Positions 33,737 through 43,209 of a stretch of DNA of 64,000 bases are shown piece after piece (position 1 is the first letter of the stretch; each line of letters opens with the position of its first letter). The DNA is from Sphingobacterium sp. SGG-5 (GTDB lineage: Bacteria; Bacteroidota; Bacteroidia; Sphingobacteriales; Sphingobacteriaceae): assembly GCF_011043525.1 (NCBI RefSeq), contig NZ_JAAKGO010000008.1, positions 1-64,000 on the forward strand. Reading direction: 5' to 3'. The position numbers and the translations under genes were made by a program. The notes under the pieces were generated by a model. That model made no database searches and was not told the DNA's origin. It saw only the letters and a program-made list of their open reading frames with translations.

Positions 33737-35884
33737 ATGGACCTAATACATATAAAACTTAAATTAAAACAATGCATGTCATGGGGATTGATCCTTCTGT
33801 TTGTCACGACAGCGTGTAAGAAAACGGAAGTCGTGGATAGCGCAGATTTTACACTGTACTACACCGGTATGACAGATATAGGCCCGTCGATGACGGGAAT
33901 AATCAGTTCACCTTCCTTTATTGGTGGTACACCTTCTGACTTTAAAATTGTCCGCATCACGCTGGATGACGTAGCATATTCGGGCGGTGGTTTTGAGATC
34001 GATCCGGAAAAAGGTGAAATCAGTGTACGTGAAACAGCCGGTATGCCAGTAGGGTTGTATAAACTGACCATCAGTTGTTCTGCGAACGGTATCCAGCATG
34101 AGTTTGCCGATATTGTCGAGGTGAATATGATGAAACCTGTCCCGGATGGTATTGCCGTTGTGCCGAATAAGCTCACTGTAGACTATGGTGATGTCATCGA
34201 TGCTACAAGTGAGGTAGAACTACCTACGGCGCAGGTTACAACCGACGGCGACCACGTGTCTATTCGCAAATATGAGATTGCACAAAGTGATTTCTCCAAA
34301 TATTTTGATATTTCCTCTACTGGACTTATATCTATTGTACGTGGAGACAATACGCTTGTGCCCGGCAAATATGTGCTGTCGCTCAAATTGACGACAGGCG
34401 CATCGGGAGAGGACGAAGGCATCTTTGAAAATGCAATCGAGATCAATATTACGTCCAAACCTTTAGCGTTGACCTATGCCCCTGCATCGGGCAAGATCGA
34501 GGAAGAAACGGCCTTAAGTGGTAAAACTACCTACACCAGCACCGTACCGGTGCTTAAAGGTTCTCCGGATGATTTAGTGTATACCCTAAAAAGTGTAACA
34601 CCTGCGACCGATAAAATAAAGATTGACCCCCAAACAGGTGTTATATCCGTAGCGCAGGACCATGGTCTAGTAGCTGGAGAGGAGTTCCAGGTCTCAGTGA
34701 ATGTAAAGAATATCTATTCCGCAGAGGGCGTAGATTTTGAAAATGTATTCCTACTGCAAGTGGTTGAGTTTATCGAGCCCATACAAGGTTTTGCTTACCC
34801 GAATGTGCAGGCGATACAGGCTGTTCCCTTTGATAATGATCTGAATCCTGGATTCAAAGGGGACGAAGTGCGTTTTGAATTTGTAGACTTACCGGCAGCA
34901 TTACAGGGGAATATTTCTATCGATCTTCAAGGAAAGATCAGTGCCGAAAGAGGAAATACTATTCCAATTGGTAGTTATACGGTACGTGTCAAAGCAACGA
35001 ATCCGAAGAGCGAGGAAGCCAATCCGACTATCGCGTCATTTACGCTGACCGTCAGTGCAAATCCGAATTTCTTTACATTTGTGCGGTATGGCAATAATCT
35101 TGGTCTGACACCTGCGGAAAATTATGCAAATCAATTCCGTATTGCGGCGGGTACTTCTACGGCCGGATTTAGCAGTGGTGTGGCGGAAACAGATGCAACA
35201 GTGTCCTTAGTTTATGAAATTAGCCAAGTTCATCAAGCAGGCGGAGCAAGTATCAATTCAACCACCGGCGAAATCACATTAGGCGGTAGTAATCCGAAAA
35301 CGAGTCAATGTGCTATTATCATGGTTACAGCGACAGCTGGTAAAGGGACGCCATCGGAGTATTCGGTGAAAACCCCGATCTTTTTTCATAACTCAGAACC
35401 GGTAAATTCGGTGTTGGTAGAGTATTCACCTTTTGTTTTTCAGGTGAATCCTAACTCAGGGGGGCACTCGGCAAATCCGGTAATTACCGGTGTTAGTGAT
35501 ATGTCTAATTTTTTTATGGATTACAGACGGACATTCAATTACTATAATTTCTTTGGTACGCATATGGACGGACAGCCGAGTGTTGAGGGTTCGTTGATGC
35601 GCCAGCTTTTCAAAAATTACGCTGATTCTAAAGGCACTAATCCAAACTACGGTTCTAAAGATGCCCTTTCCTATTATAGTAATACGGGGAATCTCAGTTT
35701 GCCTTTAGCCTATGTTGATCCGAATACGTATAGCGTAGTAGTCAATCCGAATAGATGGATTGCGGATGGTGAGCCGGCAAATGGTACTATGATCGGCCAG
35801 ATTACATTTTCATCTGATTTAACGACTATAAATAATGGAAGTCAGATATTCCCAATTGTTTTATGGTTTGACACGAAATTTTAA
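33737..35884 (+). CDS. Surface glycan-binding protein, multi-domain lipoprotein (BT4661-like)
   Basis: A 715-residue lipoprotein (lipobox FVTTAC) made of repeated immunoglobulin-like domains with a cadherin/Ig-type phrase IDPEKGEISV, STTGLISIV, IDPQTGVISV, IDLQGKISAE, each about 110 residues, followed by a distinct C-terminal domain (from about residue 450) that probably holds the carbohydrate-binding site. Position just before SusC and the length match the surface glycan-binding protein of the Bacteroides heparan sulfate locus. It should capture heparan sulfate for the surface lyase and SusCD. No catalytic residues are recognisable. Confidence 0.78.
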   Translation: MDLIHIKLKLKQCMSWGLILLFVTTACKKTEVVDSADFTLYYTGMTDIGPSMTGIISSPSFIGGTPSDFKIVRITLDDVAYSGGGFEIDPEKGEISVRETAGMPVGLYKLTISCSANGIQHEFADIVEVNMMKPVPDGIAVVPNKLTVDYGDVIDATSEVELPTAQVTTDGDHVSIRKYEIAQSDFSKYFDISSTGLISIVRGDNTLVPGKYVLSLKLTTGASGEDEGIFENAIEINITSKPLALTYAPASGKIEEETALSGKTTYTSTVPVLKGSPDDLVYTLKSVTPATDKIKIDPQTGVISVAQDHGLVAGEEFQVSVNVKNIYSAEGVDFENVFLLQVVEFIEPIQGFAYPNVQAIQAVPFDNDLNPGFKGDEVRFEFVDLPAALQGNISIDLQGKISAERGNTIPIGSYTVRVKATNPKSEEANPTIASFTLTVSANPNFFTFVRYGNNLGLTPAENYANQFRIAAGTSTAGFSSGVAETDATVSLVYEISQVHQAGGASINSTTGEITLGGSNPKTSQCAIIMVTATAGKGTPSEYSVKTPIFFHNSEPVNSVLVEYSPFVFQVNPNSGGHSANPVITGVSDMSNFFMDYRRTFNYYNFFGTHMDGQPSVEGSLMRQLFKNYADSKGTNPNYGSKDALSYYSNTGNLSLPLAYVDPNTYSVVVNPNRWIADGEPANGTMIGQITFSSDLTTINNGSQIFPIVLWFDTKF

Positions 35885-35895
35885 ATAGAACAGAC

Positions 35896-38800
35896 ATGTA
35901 CAATATGATAAAAAAGATAAGTATAGATAAGGGTAACATCATGTTCATCTTGGCCCTACTGTGGTCTGTAAGCCTATATGCACAACGCGTCACGGTAAAT
36001 GGCACCGTCCTGAATGAAGCGGATGTTCCGTTGAAAGGAGCTTCGGTGTCGGTCGTCGGACAGTCAGCCAGTACGACAACGGATGAAAGTGGAAAATTTG
36101 CTTTGCGCATCAACCAGGGGCAGACTTTGGAGATTAGCTATTTGGGCTATGTGGCTCAAACACTTCGTGTCAGCGGTCAGAATGATTTTATCATTCGCCT
36201 ACAGCCCGAAGCGTCTGCTCTGGAGGAAGTCGTCGTCGTGGGGTACGGTACCAGCAAGCGTAGCGATTTGACAGGCTCTATCGCATCGGTCAGTGGCAAG
36301 GAAGTCGAAGGTTTCAAGTCAAGTTCTGTGCTGGAAGCCATGGGCGGAAAAGTTGCCGGGGTACAGATTACACAATTCGATGGCGAGCCCGGCTCTGGGT
36401 TTTCGGTCAACATCCGTGGTGTAGGTACATTGACAGGTGATGGATCTCCGTTGTATATTGTAGACGGTTTTGAAGTCAGTAGTTTGGATTTTCTATCCAA
36501 CACGGATATCGAGACAATCGACGTACTCAAAGATGCATCGGCTTCGGCGATATATGGTGCTCGTGCAGCGAATGGCGTGGTGCTGATCACGACCAAATCG
36601 GGTAAGATCGGCAGGCCGCGGATCACGTATACCGGTTCGAGTACCAATCGTCGGATTTATAAGGAAATGGAACTATTGAGCCCCTATGAGTTCGTCAAAC
36701 TACAGGCAGATGTCAACAGCAATTATGCCAATACATACTACCGTGAGGGAGAGGATGACGAAGGTGTTCCCTATCGTTATCAGACAGCCGAAGATTACAT
36801 CGGTGTTTCCGGGATAAACTGGCAAGCCGAAACGTTTCGTCCGACCTGGTCCATGGATCATAATGTAGCAGTCAACGGCGGTGTGGAAGCAACGAAATAC
36901 AATTTTTCGTTTAATAAATACAATGAAGACGGAATTTTTAATAACAGTGGTTTTGACCGGACAACGGCCAACATGCGGATCAACCAGAAGCTGACCAATA
37001 AGATTACCTTGGATGCTCGGGTAAGTTATGCAAACGTTATGCGGTCTGGTGTAGGTACTACTGCGGACAATGGACGTTTTAATATGCTGGCACAGATTTT
37101 CAGTGCACGTCCTACCGGTGGCTTACGGATTGATGATTATACATTGTTAAATACCGCTATAGACCCCGAAATGTTGGAAGATGGCCAGAGTTTGGCACAG
37201 GTCAATCCGGTTTTGCAAACACAATCGGTAACCAATAATAGGGGACAGGAACAATGGGTTGCCAACATGTCTGTCAACTGGGAGATCATCCGAGGCCTTA
37301 CGTTTCGGTCTGCGGGAACATACAATACGACCAACAGACGAAATGATCTGTTCTATAAAACTGATTCGAAAGAAGCCTACCGGAATGGGCAGAAACCCTA
37401 CGGGCAGACCCAGATGGGCAAAGATGTGCGATGGGTCAACTATAATAACCTGACTTGGAAAAAGAAAATTGATGACAAAAATCAATACGATGTCATGATC
37501 GGGCAGGAAGCTTCCTACCGTAGTTCGGAAAGTCTGTTAGGGCAGTCAATGGATTTTCCTTTCGACAATCTGGGCAATGATAATTTGGGTGTTGGTGCTA
37601 CCCCGAGTATTGTCACATCGGACTTTTTCGATAAAAAGCTCTTATCCTTCTTTGCACGGGCCAACTATAATTATGACAGTAAATATTTGTTGACGGCAAC
37701 AATGCGGGCAGATGGCTCTACTGTATTTTCCAGTAAAAATAAATGGGGATACTTCCCTTCCTTTGCAGCCGCTTGGCGTATCTCGGAGGAGGGTTTCATG
37801 AAAGACATCCGGGCTTTATCCAACCTGAAACTTCGTGCCGGGTGGGGCGTCGTGGGGAATGACCGCATTTCGAACTTCCTTTCGTTAGACCTCTATGAAC
37901 TGAGCAAATATGGCATCGGAACGACTACCTATATCGTATTGACACCCAAACAGCTCAAAAACGAAAATCTAAAATGGGAAGGTTCTTCGACAATCAATCT
38001 GGGGCTGGACTGGGGATTTTTCAACAATCGCCTAAGCATGGTTACGGATTTCTTTATAAAAGATACAAAAGACCTTTTATTGGCACAGGCATTGGCTGAG
38101 GTAACGGGCTTCTCGTCTCAATATCAGAATATTGGAAAAATCCGGAATAAAGGTATAGAATTGAGCATCACAGGTAAACCCATTCAAAAACGGGATTTCT
38201 CCTGGGAGTCGGCTTTTAATATCTCCTTTATCCGGAATGAGCTGGTATCACTGCAGTCGGGGGTAAACGCCATGTATAGTCGTTCGGGTTTTGATGGAAA
38301 TGTAACCGACAACGATTATGCCGCTATCGTCGGCCAGTCCTTAGGGCTTATTTATGGTTATGAATTTGATGGGATCTATCAATACAGTGATTTCAATACG
38401 ACACCGGATGGTACATTAATGCTGAAAGAAGGAATAACCAACAATACGCGTTTCTCCAGTATAGAGCCGGGTATGGTAAAATATACAGACCAGAATGGAG
38501 ATGGTATTATCACGACAGATGATCGCACGATCATCGGGAATGCAATACCGAAATGGTTTGGTGGTTTTACTAATACCTTTAATTATAAGGGTATTGATTT
38601 GAGTGTCTTTGTGCAATTTAACTATGGCAATGATATATTCAACGCTACGCGGATGTATGCGACACAATCTCGTTCGGGACGTCGAAATATGTTGGCCGAA
38701 GTGGCGGATAGATGGACGCCTACGCATGCCTCCAATAAAGTGCCGTCTACCAATGGCTATGTGACGAACGATATTTATTCACGTTTTGTAGAAGACGGCT

Positions 38801-39042
38801 CTTTCTTACGGTTAAAAAATGTAGCTTTAGGTTATACCTTGCCAACTTCATGGACAAAGAAAGCTTATGTATCTAGTGCCCGTCTATTTGCTTCCGCACA
38901 AAATTTGGTGACCTTTGCAGGATACAGTGGCTTTGATCCGGAGGTCAGTAGCTTTGCACGTAATCCGATGACTCCGGGTGTAGACTGGGGAGCCTATCCT
39001 CGAAGTAAAGTCTTCACGTTTGGATTGGAGTTTCAGTTTTAA
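35896..39042 (+). CDS. SusC-like TonB-dependent outer membrane transporter
   Basis: A 1048-residue outer-membrane protein. After a signal peptide ending SLYAQ come a carboxypeptidase-D-like regulatory domain (VNGTVLNEADVPLKGASVSV, residues about 30-110), the SusC plug with LEEVVVVGYG and the plug phrase IRGVGTLTGDGSPLYIVDG, then a 22-strand barrel with C-terminal FTFGLEFQF. With the SusD protein it imports heparan oligosaccharides made at the surface, powered by TonB-ExbBD encoded elsewhere. No FecR/STN domain, so regulation goes through the HTCS. ATG 35905 (MIKKIS) is an equally good start. Confidence 0.95.
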   Translation: MYNMIKKISIDKGNIMFILALLWSVSLYAQRVTVNGTVLNEADVPLKGASVSVVGQSASTTTDESGKFALRINQGQTLEISYLGYVAQTLRVSGQNDFIIRLQPEASALEEVVVVGYGTSKRSDLTGSIASVSGKEVEGFKSSSVLEAMGGKVAGVQITQFDGEPGSGFSVNIRGVGTLTGDGSPLYIVDGFEVSSLDFLSNTDIETIDVLKDASASAIYGARAANGVVLITTKSGKIGRPRITYTGSSTNRRIYKEMELLSPYEFVKLQADVNSNYANTYYREGEDDEGVPYRYQTAEDYIGVSGINWQAETFRPTWSMDHNVAVNGGVEATKYNFSFNKYNEDGIFNNSGFDRTTANMRINQKLTNKITLDARVSYANVMRSGVGTTADNGRFNMLAQIFSARPTGGLRIDDYTLLNTAIDPEMLEDGQSLAQVNPVLQTQSVTNNRGQEQWVANMSVNWEIIRGLTFRSAGTYNTTNRRNDLFYKTDSKEAYRNGQKPYGQTQMGKDVRWVNYNNLTWKKKIDDKNQYDVMIGQEASYRSSESLLGQSMDFPFDNLGNDNLGVGATPSIVTSDFFDKKLLSFFARANYNYDSKYLLTATMRADGSTVFSSKNKWGYFPSFAAAWRISEEGFMKDIRALSNLKLRAGWGVVGNDRISNFLSLDLYELSKYGIGTTTYIVLTPKQLKNENLKWEGSSTINLGLDWGFFNNRLSMVTDFFIKDTKDLLLAQALAEVTGFSSQYQNIGKIRNKGIELSITGKPIQKRDFSWESAFNISFIRNELVSLQSGVNAMYSRSGFDGNVTDNDYAAIVGQSLGLIYGYEFDGIYQYSDFNTTPDGTLMLKEGITNNTRFSSIEPGMVKYTDQNGDGIITTDDRTIIGNAIPKWFGGFTNTFNYKGIDLSVFVQFNYGNDIFNATRMYATQSRSGRRNMLAEVADRWTPTHASNKVPSTNGYVTNDIYSRFVEDGSFLRLKNVALGYTLPTSWTKKAYVSSARLFASAQNLVTFAGYSGFDPEVSSFARNPMTPGVDWGAYPRSKVFTFGLEFQF

Positions 39043-39059
39043 TTAAAAACAAAGAAAAG

Positions 39060-40754
39060 ATGAAAAGAATAATTTATTATATCCTTGTACCGGCGTTACT
39101 TTTGGTACATCTGTCCTGTTCAGATTATTTGCTGGAAGAGTCAAGAACAGAAATCGATAAGAGTACGTATATGCGCAATGCTGCTGAAGCCGAGAACGTC
39201 CTATTGGGAGTTTATCGGAATATGGTAACGGATGATATGTATGGCTATCATCTTTCTATCCTCTTTACGATGGGAACAGATATTTCTCAGGTAGAGGGTA
39301 GCTCGAATGAGAACTTCCGTATCATACCGACAAATTCGTTTTCTGCCAATCAGGCCGAGATACAGGAGACATGGGGCATGTTATACAACTCCATTTATAA
39401 TGCCAATGATTTTCTGGAAAGTATAGAACAGAAGATGGTAACCTATTCGCAGGTCGATCAAGAGTTGGCTACAATCTATATGGCTGAAGCGAGAGGATTG
39501 CGTGCTTTATATTACTTTGAATTATTGCAACGGTTTGGGCATATCGCTTTGATTACGAATACGAGTATGTCGTATCAACATCCGTCGACGTTTGTGCAGG
39601 AAGATCCTGTCAAAGTATACGAATTTATCGAACAGGATTTGCAGTATGCGGCGGAAAATCTCCCTTACGCAGTGGATGATACGTATCGAAGCAACAGTAG
39701 TTACCGCTTCTCTCGTGGATCGGCATTGGGATTATTGGCCAAGGTATATGCGACATGGGCCGGTTACCCGGTTCGGGATGAGTCAAAATGGGAAATGGCT
39801 GCTAAAACCGCCCAAATATTGGTCGAATCCAATAAGCATAGTCTTTTAAGCGACTATGAGCAACTGTGGAAAAATGCTGGCGCAGGTATCTGGAATCCGC
39901 AAGAAAGTTTGATCGAAGTTTCATTTTATTCACCTACAGCTACGCTTGGGTCTGATCCCGTCGGACGTATTGGGAAATGGAATGGTGTGAAAACTTCAGC
40001 CATTGCTGGTGTGCGTGGCCGGAATGCAGGGAATGTAAAGGTAATACATACTTTTGTGCTGGATTGGCGGACTTATGCGGAAGACTTGCGCAGGGATATT
40101 TCCGTAGCAAATTATCAGTATAATGATGATAAAGTGCTATATGCGAAAGGAGCAAGTGATAGTGAGGAGACCGCACAGGCGAACGATGCTGATCCGACCA
40201 AACGGCAAAAGGAAAAGCAAAATTATACGCCGGCTAAATGGGATACAGAGAAATATGTCCCGCAGAGCAATAGCCTGATTAATAATGATAAATCGAATGT
40301 CAACTGGTATGTATTACGTTATGCAGATGTGTTGTTATTGTATGCCGAAGCTTTGAATGAATGGAAACATGGGCCAACGACTGATGCATATACAGCTATT
40401 AACATGGTGCGTAGAAGGGGGTATGGACTCCCTGTTGAAGCGGCGAGCAATTTGGCGGATATACCTGCTGGTCTGGGAGAGGGTGCTTTTCAGGAAGCTG
40501 TTCATAAGGAACGTGCCTTTGAGCTGGCTTTTGAAGGACATAGAAGGCTTGATCTTGTACGTTGGGGTGTATATTATGAAACCGTAAAGGCTACTGCTGA
40601 AGCATTGGGGTCGTGGTGGGAATCTGCTGGATCACCAAATTATGTTGTGGGACAGCCTGGTTATACGACAAAGGGCAAGCACGAATTGTTTCCCATTCCC
40701 CAACGGGATAAAGATTTAATGACGCAGTTTGACCAAAATCCACTCTGGGAATAG
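39060..40754 (+). CDS. SusD/RagB-family starch-binding-like lipoprotein
   Basis: A 564-residue lipoprotein (lipobox VHLSC) of the SusD fold: N-terminal TPR-like helices (AEARGLRALYYFELLQRFGHIALIT, typical SusD phrase), then the central insert, and the C-terminal RAFELAFEGHRRLDLVRWG and KHELFPIPQRD motifs. It caps the SusC pore and binds oligosaccharides. 17 bases after SusC, the normal SusC-SusD arrangement. A strong terminator follows it, making it the last gene of the full-length transcript. Confidence 0.95.
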   Translation: MKRIIYYILVPALLLVHLSCSDYLLEESRTEIDKSTYMRNAAEAENVLLGVYRNMVTDDMYGYHLSILFTMGTDISQVEGSSNENFRIIPTNSFSANQAEIQETWGMLYNSIYNANDFLESIEQKMVTYSQVDQELATIYMAEARGLRALYYFELLQRFGHIALITNTSMSYQHPSTFVQEDPVKVYEFIEQDLQYAAENLPYAVDDTYRSNSSYRFSRGSALGLLAKVYATWAGYPVRDESKWEMAAKTAQILVESNKHSLLSDYEQLWKNAGAGIWNPQESLIEVSFYSPTATLGSDPVGRIGKWNGVKTSAIAGVRGRNAGNVKVIHTFVLDWRTYAEDLRRDISVANYQYNDDKVLYAKGASDSEETAQANDADPTKRQKEKQNYTPAKWDTEKYVPQSNSLINNDKSNVNWYVLRYADVLLLYAEALNEWKHGPTTDAYTAINMVRRRGYGLPVEAASNLADIPAGLGEGAFQEAVHKERAFELAFEGHRRLDLVRWGVYYETVKATAEALGSWWESAGSPNYVVGQPGYTTKGKHELFPIPQRDKDLMTQFDQNPLWE

Positions 40755-40791
40755 TATATTCTTAATAATATGCTAGATAATATCTTCATTC

Positions 40792-40829
40792 AACTCTTCA
40801 AGGCAGCCAAGATCCTTGAAGAGTTTTTT
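40792..40829 (+). terminator. Strong Rho-independent terminator between susD and the lyase-like gene
   Basis: AACTCTTCAAGG (40792-40803) and CCTTGAAGAGTT (40814-40825) are a perfect 12-bp inverted repeat with a 10-base loop, followed by T residues to 40829. It ends the MFS-SusD transcript and lies upstream of the ATG at 40843, so downstream expression depends on read-through or on an unseen promoter. It rules out a TTG start at 40816. Confidence 0.92.
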
Positions 40830-40842
40830 AATTAAATACCAT

Positions 40843-41724
40843 ATGGAAAATAGAATTAAAAATTATCTATTGGCGATTTGCATACTATTAGCCATAGCCT
40901 GTTGCGGAAAGAAAGAAGTAGCCAGTCCGCCAACGGATAAAAAAGAGGGTACAAAAACTTGGCTTCCGAAAGATGAAAATCCGGTTAATGATACTATTCT
41001 GAACGTGGATTACGAGTCGGGTACACTCAACTCGGGAATTGTCGGTATACGGGGTACAGTGGCTCCGGGAGCCGATGCGGCATACATCATTAGTCCTAGC
41101 AGAAACAGTACCCGGGGGATTGCCCATAAAGTTACGTTGGGCGAAGCCGATTATTATTCTGCGGAAGCCTACAGAAGCGAAGCCGACGCGCTGGAGTACT
41201 TGCCTGCGCTGTTTTTTCCAGGTATGGAGCGTCGTTATGAATTTAGCGTTTACCTAAGAGACTGGGAGCCGTGGAATACAGTCGATACACCTTATGGAGA
41301 CAATATTTTTCAATTGAAAGTCTCGGGGGGTGACCCTGTGCCCGTCAGGCTTCTGACCAAACGACATGCTATTACCGTTCGGTTTGGACCAGCTGGAAAC
41401 GGCATCGTGATAAGCGATTTCAGACCTAATATCAACAGATGGATAGATTTTAGGATAGACGTAAAATGGACTACGGACAATACGGGTTATTTTAAAATTT
41501 ACACCAAATATGAAGACGAAACCGCGTATGTTTTGCGTTTTCAGCAAGATAATTTGGTAACCTTTACGGGTACCCAGTTGAATAATGGACAAAAGGGTTA
41601 TATCAAATGGGGTGTATATCGTGAAGCAGGAAAAGATGATGAGGGGAATGTTATATTAACGGATAATGTGCTTACCCGGATTGCCTATCACGATAATATC
41701 CGTATTATTAAATTGGATGATTAG
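40843..41724 (+). CDS. Jelly-roll polysaccharide lyase-like lipoprotein (heparin lyase I / PF14099-like)
   Basis: About 293 residues from ATG 40843, with lipobox LAIACC. The mature part shows the beta-jelly-roll pattern of the PF14099 family that groups PL20 and heparinase I-like proteins: an RSE segment (AYRSEADALEY), YEFSVYLRDW, FQLKVSGG, a central strand with HAITVRFGP, WIDFRIDVKW and the final YIKWGVYREA. I infer a lyase or a non-catalytic heparan binder on the cell surface; the usual catalytic His/Tyr pair is not certain. It is much shorter than heparinase I (PL13). It stands after the susD terminator, so it may be expressed at a lower level. Confidence 0.6.
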   Translation: MENRIKNYLLAICILLAIACCGKKEVASPPTDKKEGTKTWLPKDENPVNDTILNVDYESGTLNSGIVGIRGTVAPGADAAYIISPSRNSTRGIAHKVTLGEADYYSAEAYRSEADALEYLPALFFPGMERRYEFSVYLRDWEPWNTVDTPYGDNIFQLKVSGGDPVPVRLLTKRHAITVRFGPAGNGIVISDFRPNINRWIDFRIDVKWTTDNTGYFKIYTKYEDETAYVLRFQQDNLVTFTGTQLNNGQKGYIKWGVYREAGKDDEGNVILTDNVLTRIAYHDNIRIIKLDD

Positions 41725-41757
41725 ACCTGCCCGAAGAAAGAATCTTTTAAGCGTATA

Positions 41758-42441
41758 TTAACTCAAAAATATCTTTTCCAGCTCGAGCGGTGGTATATAG
41801 GTTCCACCTTGATACACTCGCATATTTCCCCCCGAAATCTCGTCGATCAAAAGAAGTTGGTTGGTGGCTTTGTCGTAACCAAATTCCAATTTAATATCGT
41901 ATAGCTCCAATCCTTTCTTTGCCAGCTCTTCTTTTACGATGTCACAGATCTGTCGGGTCAATTCCTTAAGTTCCTGATATAAAGCGTGCGGTAGAATGCC
42001 TAATTGGGCAAGTGCATCGTCCGAAATAACAGGATCCCCGCGTTCGTCATCTTTGATGGTAACTTCCACGAAGCGATCCAGGTCCTGACCTTCGGTACAG
42101 TAAGCCGCATAGCGCCTATAGAAACTGCCGACAGCTTTATAACGGCAGATAACTTCCAAACCTTTGCCCAATACCTGTGCTTCTTTTACGGTCATGGATA
42201 CCTCATCGAGATCCGCAGCGATAAAATGTGTGGGGATGCCGCGGCTATTCAGTAATTCATAAAAAAATTTGGTCATCTTCAATCCCGATTTTCCGGCCCC
42301 TTCAATAGTTAGTCCGACGGTATTGGCTCCCGGGTCGAATACGCCATTTTCACCTGTGACATCATCTTTGAATTTTAATAGAATTTGGTTGTTGTCCAGT
42401 TTGTAGACATCTTTGGTCTTACCTTGATATATCAAATGCAT
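41758..42441 (-). CDS. purC: Phosphoribosylaminoimidazole-succinocarboxamide synthase
   Basis: A 227-residue SAICAR synthase, cytoplasmic, joining CAIR and aspartate with ATP in de novo purine synthesis. Family motifs are clear: YQGKTKDVY at the start, FKDDVTGENG, ICRYKAVGSF, the KLEFGYD segment and the DEISGGNMRV signature. Normal bacterial length. It stands alone on the - strand, tail to tail with the heparan locus, and marks the change from accessory to core genes. No overlap with neighbours. Confidence 0.96.
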   Translation of the reverse strand: MHLIYQGKTKDVYKLDNNQILLKFKDDVTGENGVFDPGANTVGLTIEGAGKSGLKMTKFFYELLNSRGIPTHFIAADLDEVSMTVKEAQVLGKGLEVICRYKAVGSFYRRYAAYCTEGQDLDRFVEVTIKDDERGDPVISDDALAQLGILPHALYQELKELTRQICDIVKEELAKKGLELYDIKLEFGYDKATNQLLLIDEISGGNMRVYQGGTYIPPLELEKIFLS

Positions 42442-42500
42442 AGTTGTAACGTTAAGGCCCGCAAATTACCAAAAATAGCTTTACTATGCGTAAAAAAGTA

Positions 42501-42508
42501 TAACTTTG
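42501..42508 (+). promoter_or_regulatory. -7 box placed 3 bases before the rsmI start (predicted leaderless mRNA)
   Basis: TAACTTTG matches TAnnTTTG and is followed by ATC then the ATG at 42512. Transcription would start at or next to the start codon, so the message has no room for a ribosome-binding site. Confidence 0.5.
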
Positions 42509-42511
42509 ATC

Positions 42512-43177
42512 ATGCTGTATTTAGTTCCTACCCCTATAGGCAATCTGGAGGATATGACTTTCCGAGCCATACGTATCTTGAAGGAATCGGATGTTATTTT
42601 GGCCGAAGATACGCGCACCAGTGCACCTCTACTCAAACATTTCGGTATCGACAAGAAAGTATTTGCCCATCATCAACATAATGAACACAAGGCGGTATCG
42701 GAGATTATCAAATTTCTGAAAGAGGGTCAGCAAATAGCCCTCATATCGGATGCGGGTACTCCCGCTATTTCGGATCCCGGATTTTTGCTTGTCCGGGAAG
42801 CTATTAAAGAAGGAATTACGGTACAGTGCCTGCCGGGCGCCACAGCTTTCGTTCCGGCATTGGTCAATTCCGGATTGCCAAATGACCGATTTTGTTTTGA
42901 GGGTTTTTTACCCGTCAAGAAAGGTCGGCAGACGCGATTGAAAGCGTTGGCGACTGAAAAACGTACCATGATTTTTTACGAATCGCCTCATCGCTTGTTG
43001 AAGACCATCGATGAACTGATCCATTATTTTGGTACAGAACGGCAAGCATCCATTTCGCGGGAACTCAGTAAAATCTATGAGGAGAATGTACGCGGAAGTT
43101 TGCTTGAACTGAAACAGCATTTTGAAAGCAACGTCATCAAGGGTGAGTTTGTGTTTTGTGTGGCCGGATTAGAATAG
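42512..43177 (+). CDS. rsmI: 16S rRNA (cytidine1402-2'-O)-methyltransferase
   Basis: About 221 residues starting MLYLVPTPIGNLEDMT, the RsmI signature (tetrapyrrole-methylase fold). DTRTSAPLLKHFGI, ISDAGTPAISDPG (SAM site), PGATAFVPALVNSGLP and the YESPHRL segment complete it. It 2'-O-methylates C1402 of 16S rRNA in the ribosome P site. ATG 42512 was chosen over TTG 42506 because it is the family start. The C-terminal KGEFVFCVAG is normal for the family; the protein is shorter than the E. coli enzyme, as usual in Bacteroidota. Confidence 0.95.
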   Translation: MLYLVPTPIGNLEDMTFRAIRILKESDVILAEDTRTSAPLLKHFGIDKKVFAHHQHNEHKAVSEIIKFLKEGQQIALISDAGTPAISDPGFLLVREAIKEGITVQCLPGATAFVPALVNSGLPNDRFCFEGFLPVKKGRQTRLKALATEKRTMIFYESPHRLLKTIDELIHYFGTERQASISRELSKIYEENVRGSLLELKQHFESNVIKGEFVFCVAGLE

Positions 43178-43209
43178 TTAACTTTACGCATACGATTTAA
43201 AGAAGGAAT

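Noticed and set aside
40816-40842. TTG start for the jelly-roll lipoprotein
   Set aside because: It is inside the terminator stem; ATG 40843 gives a proper lipoprotein signal.
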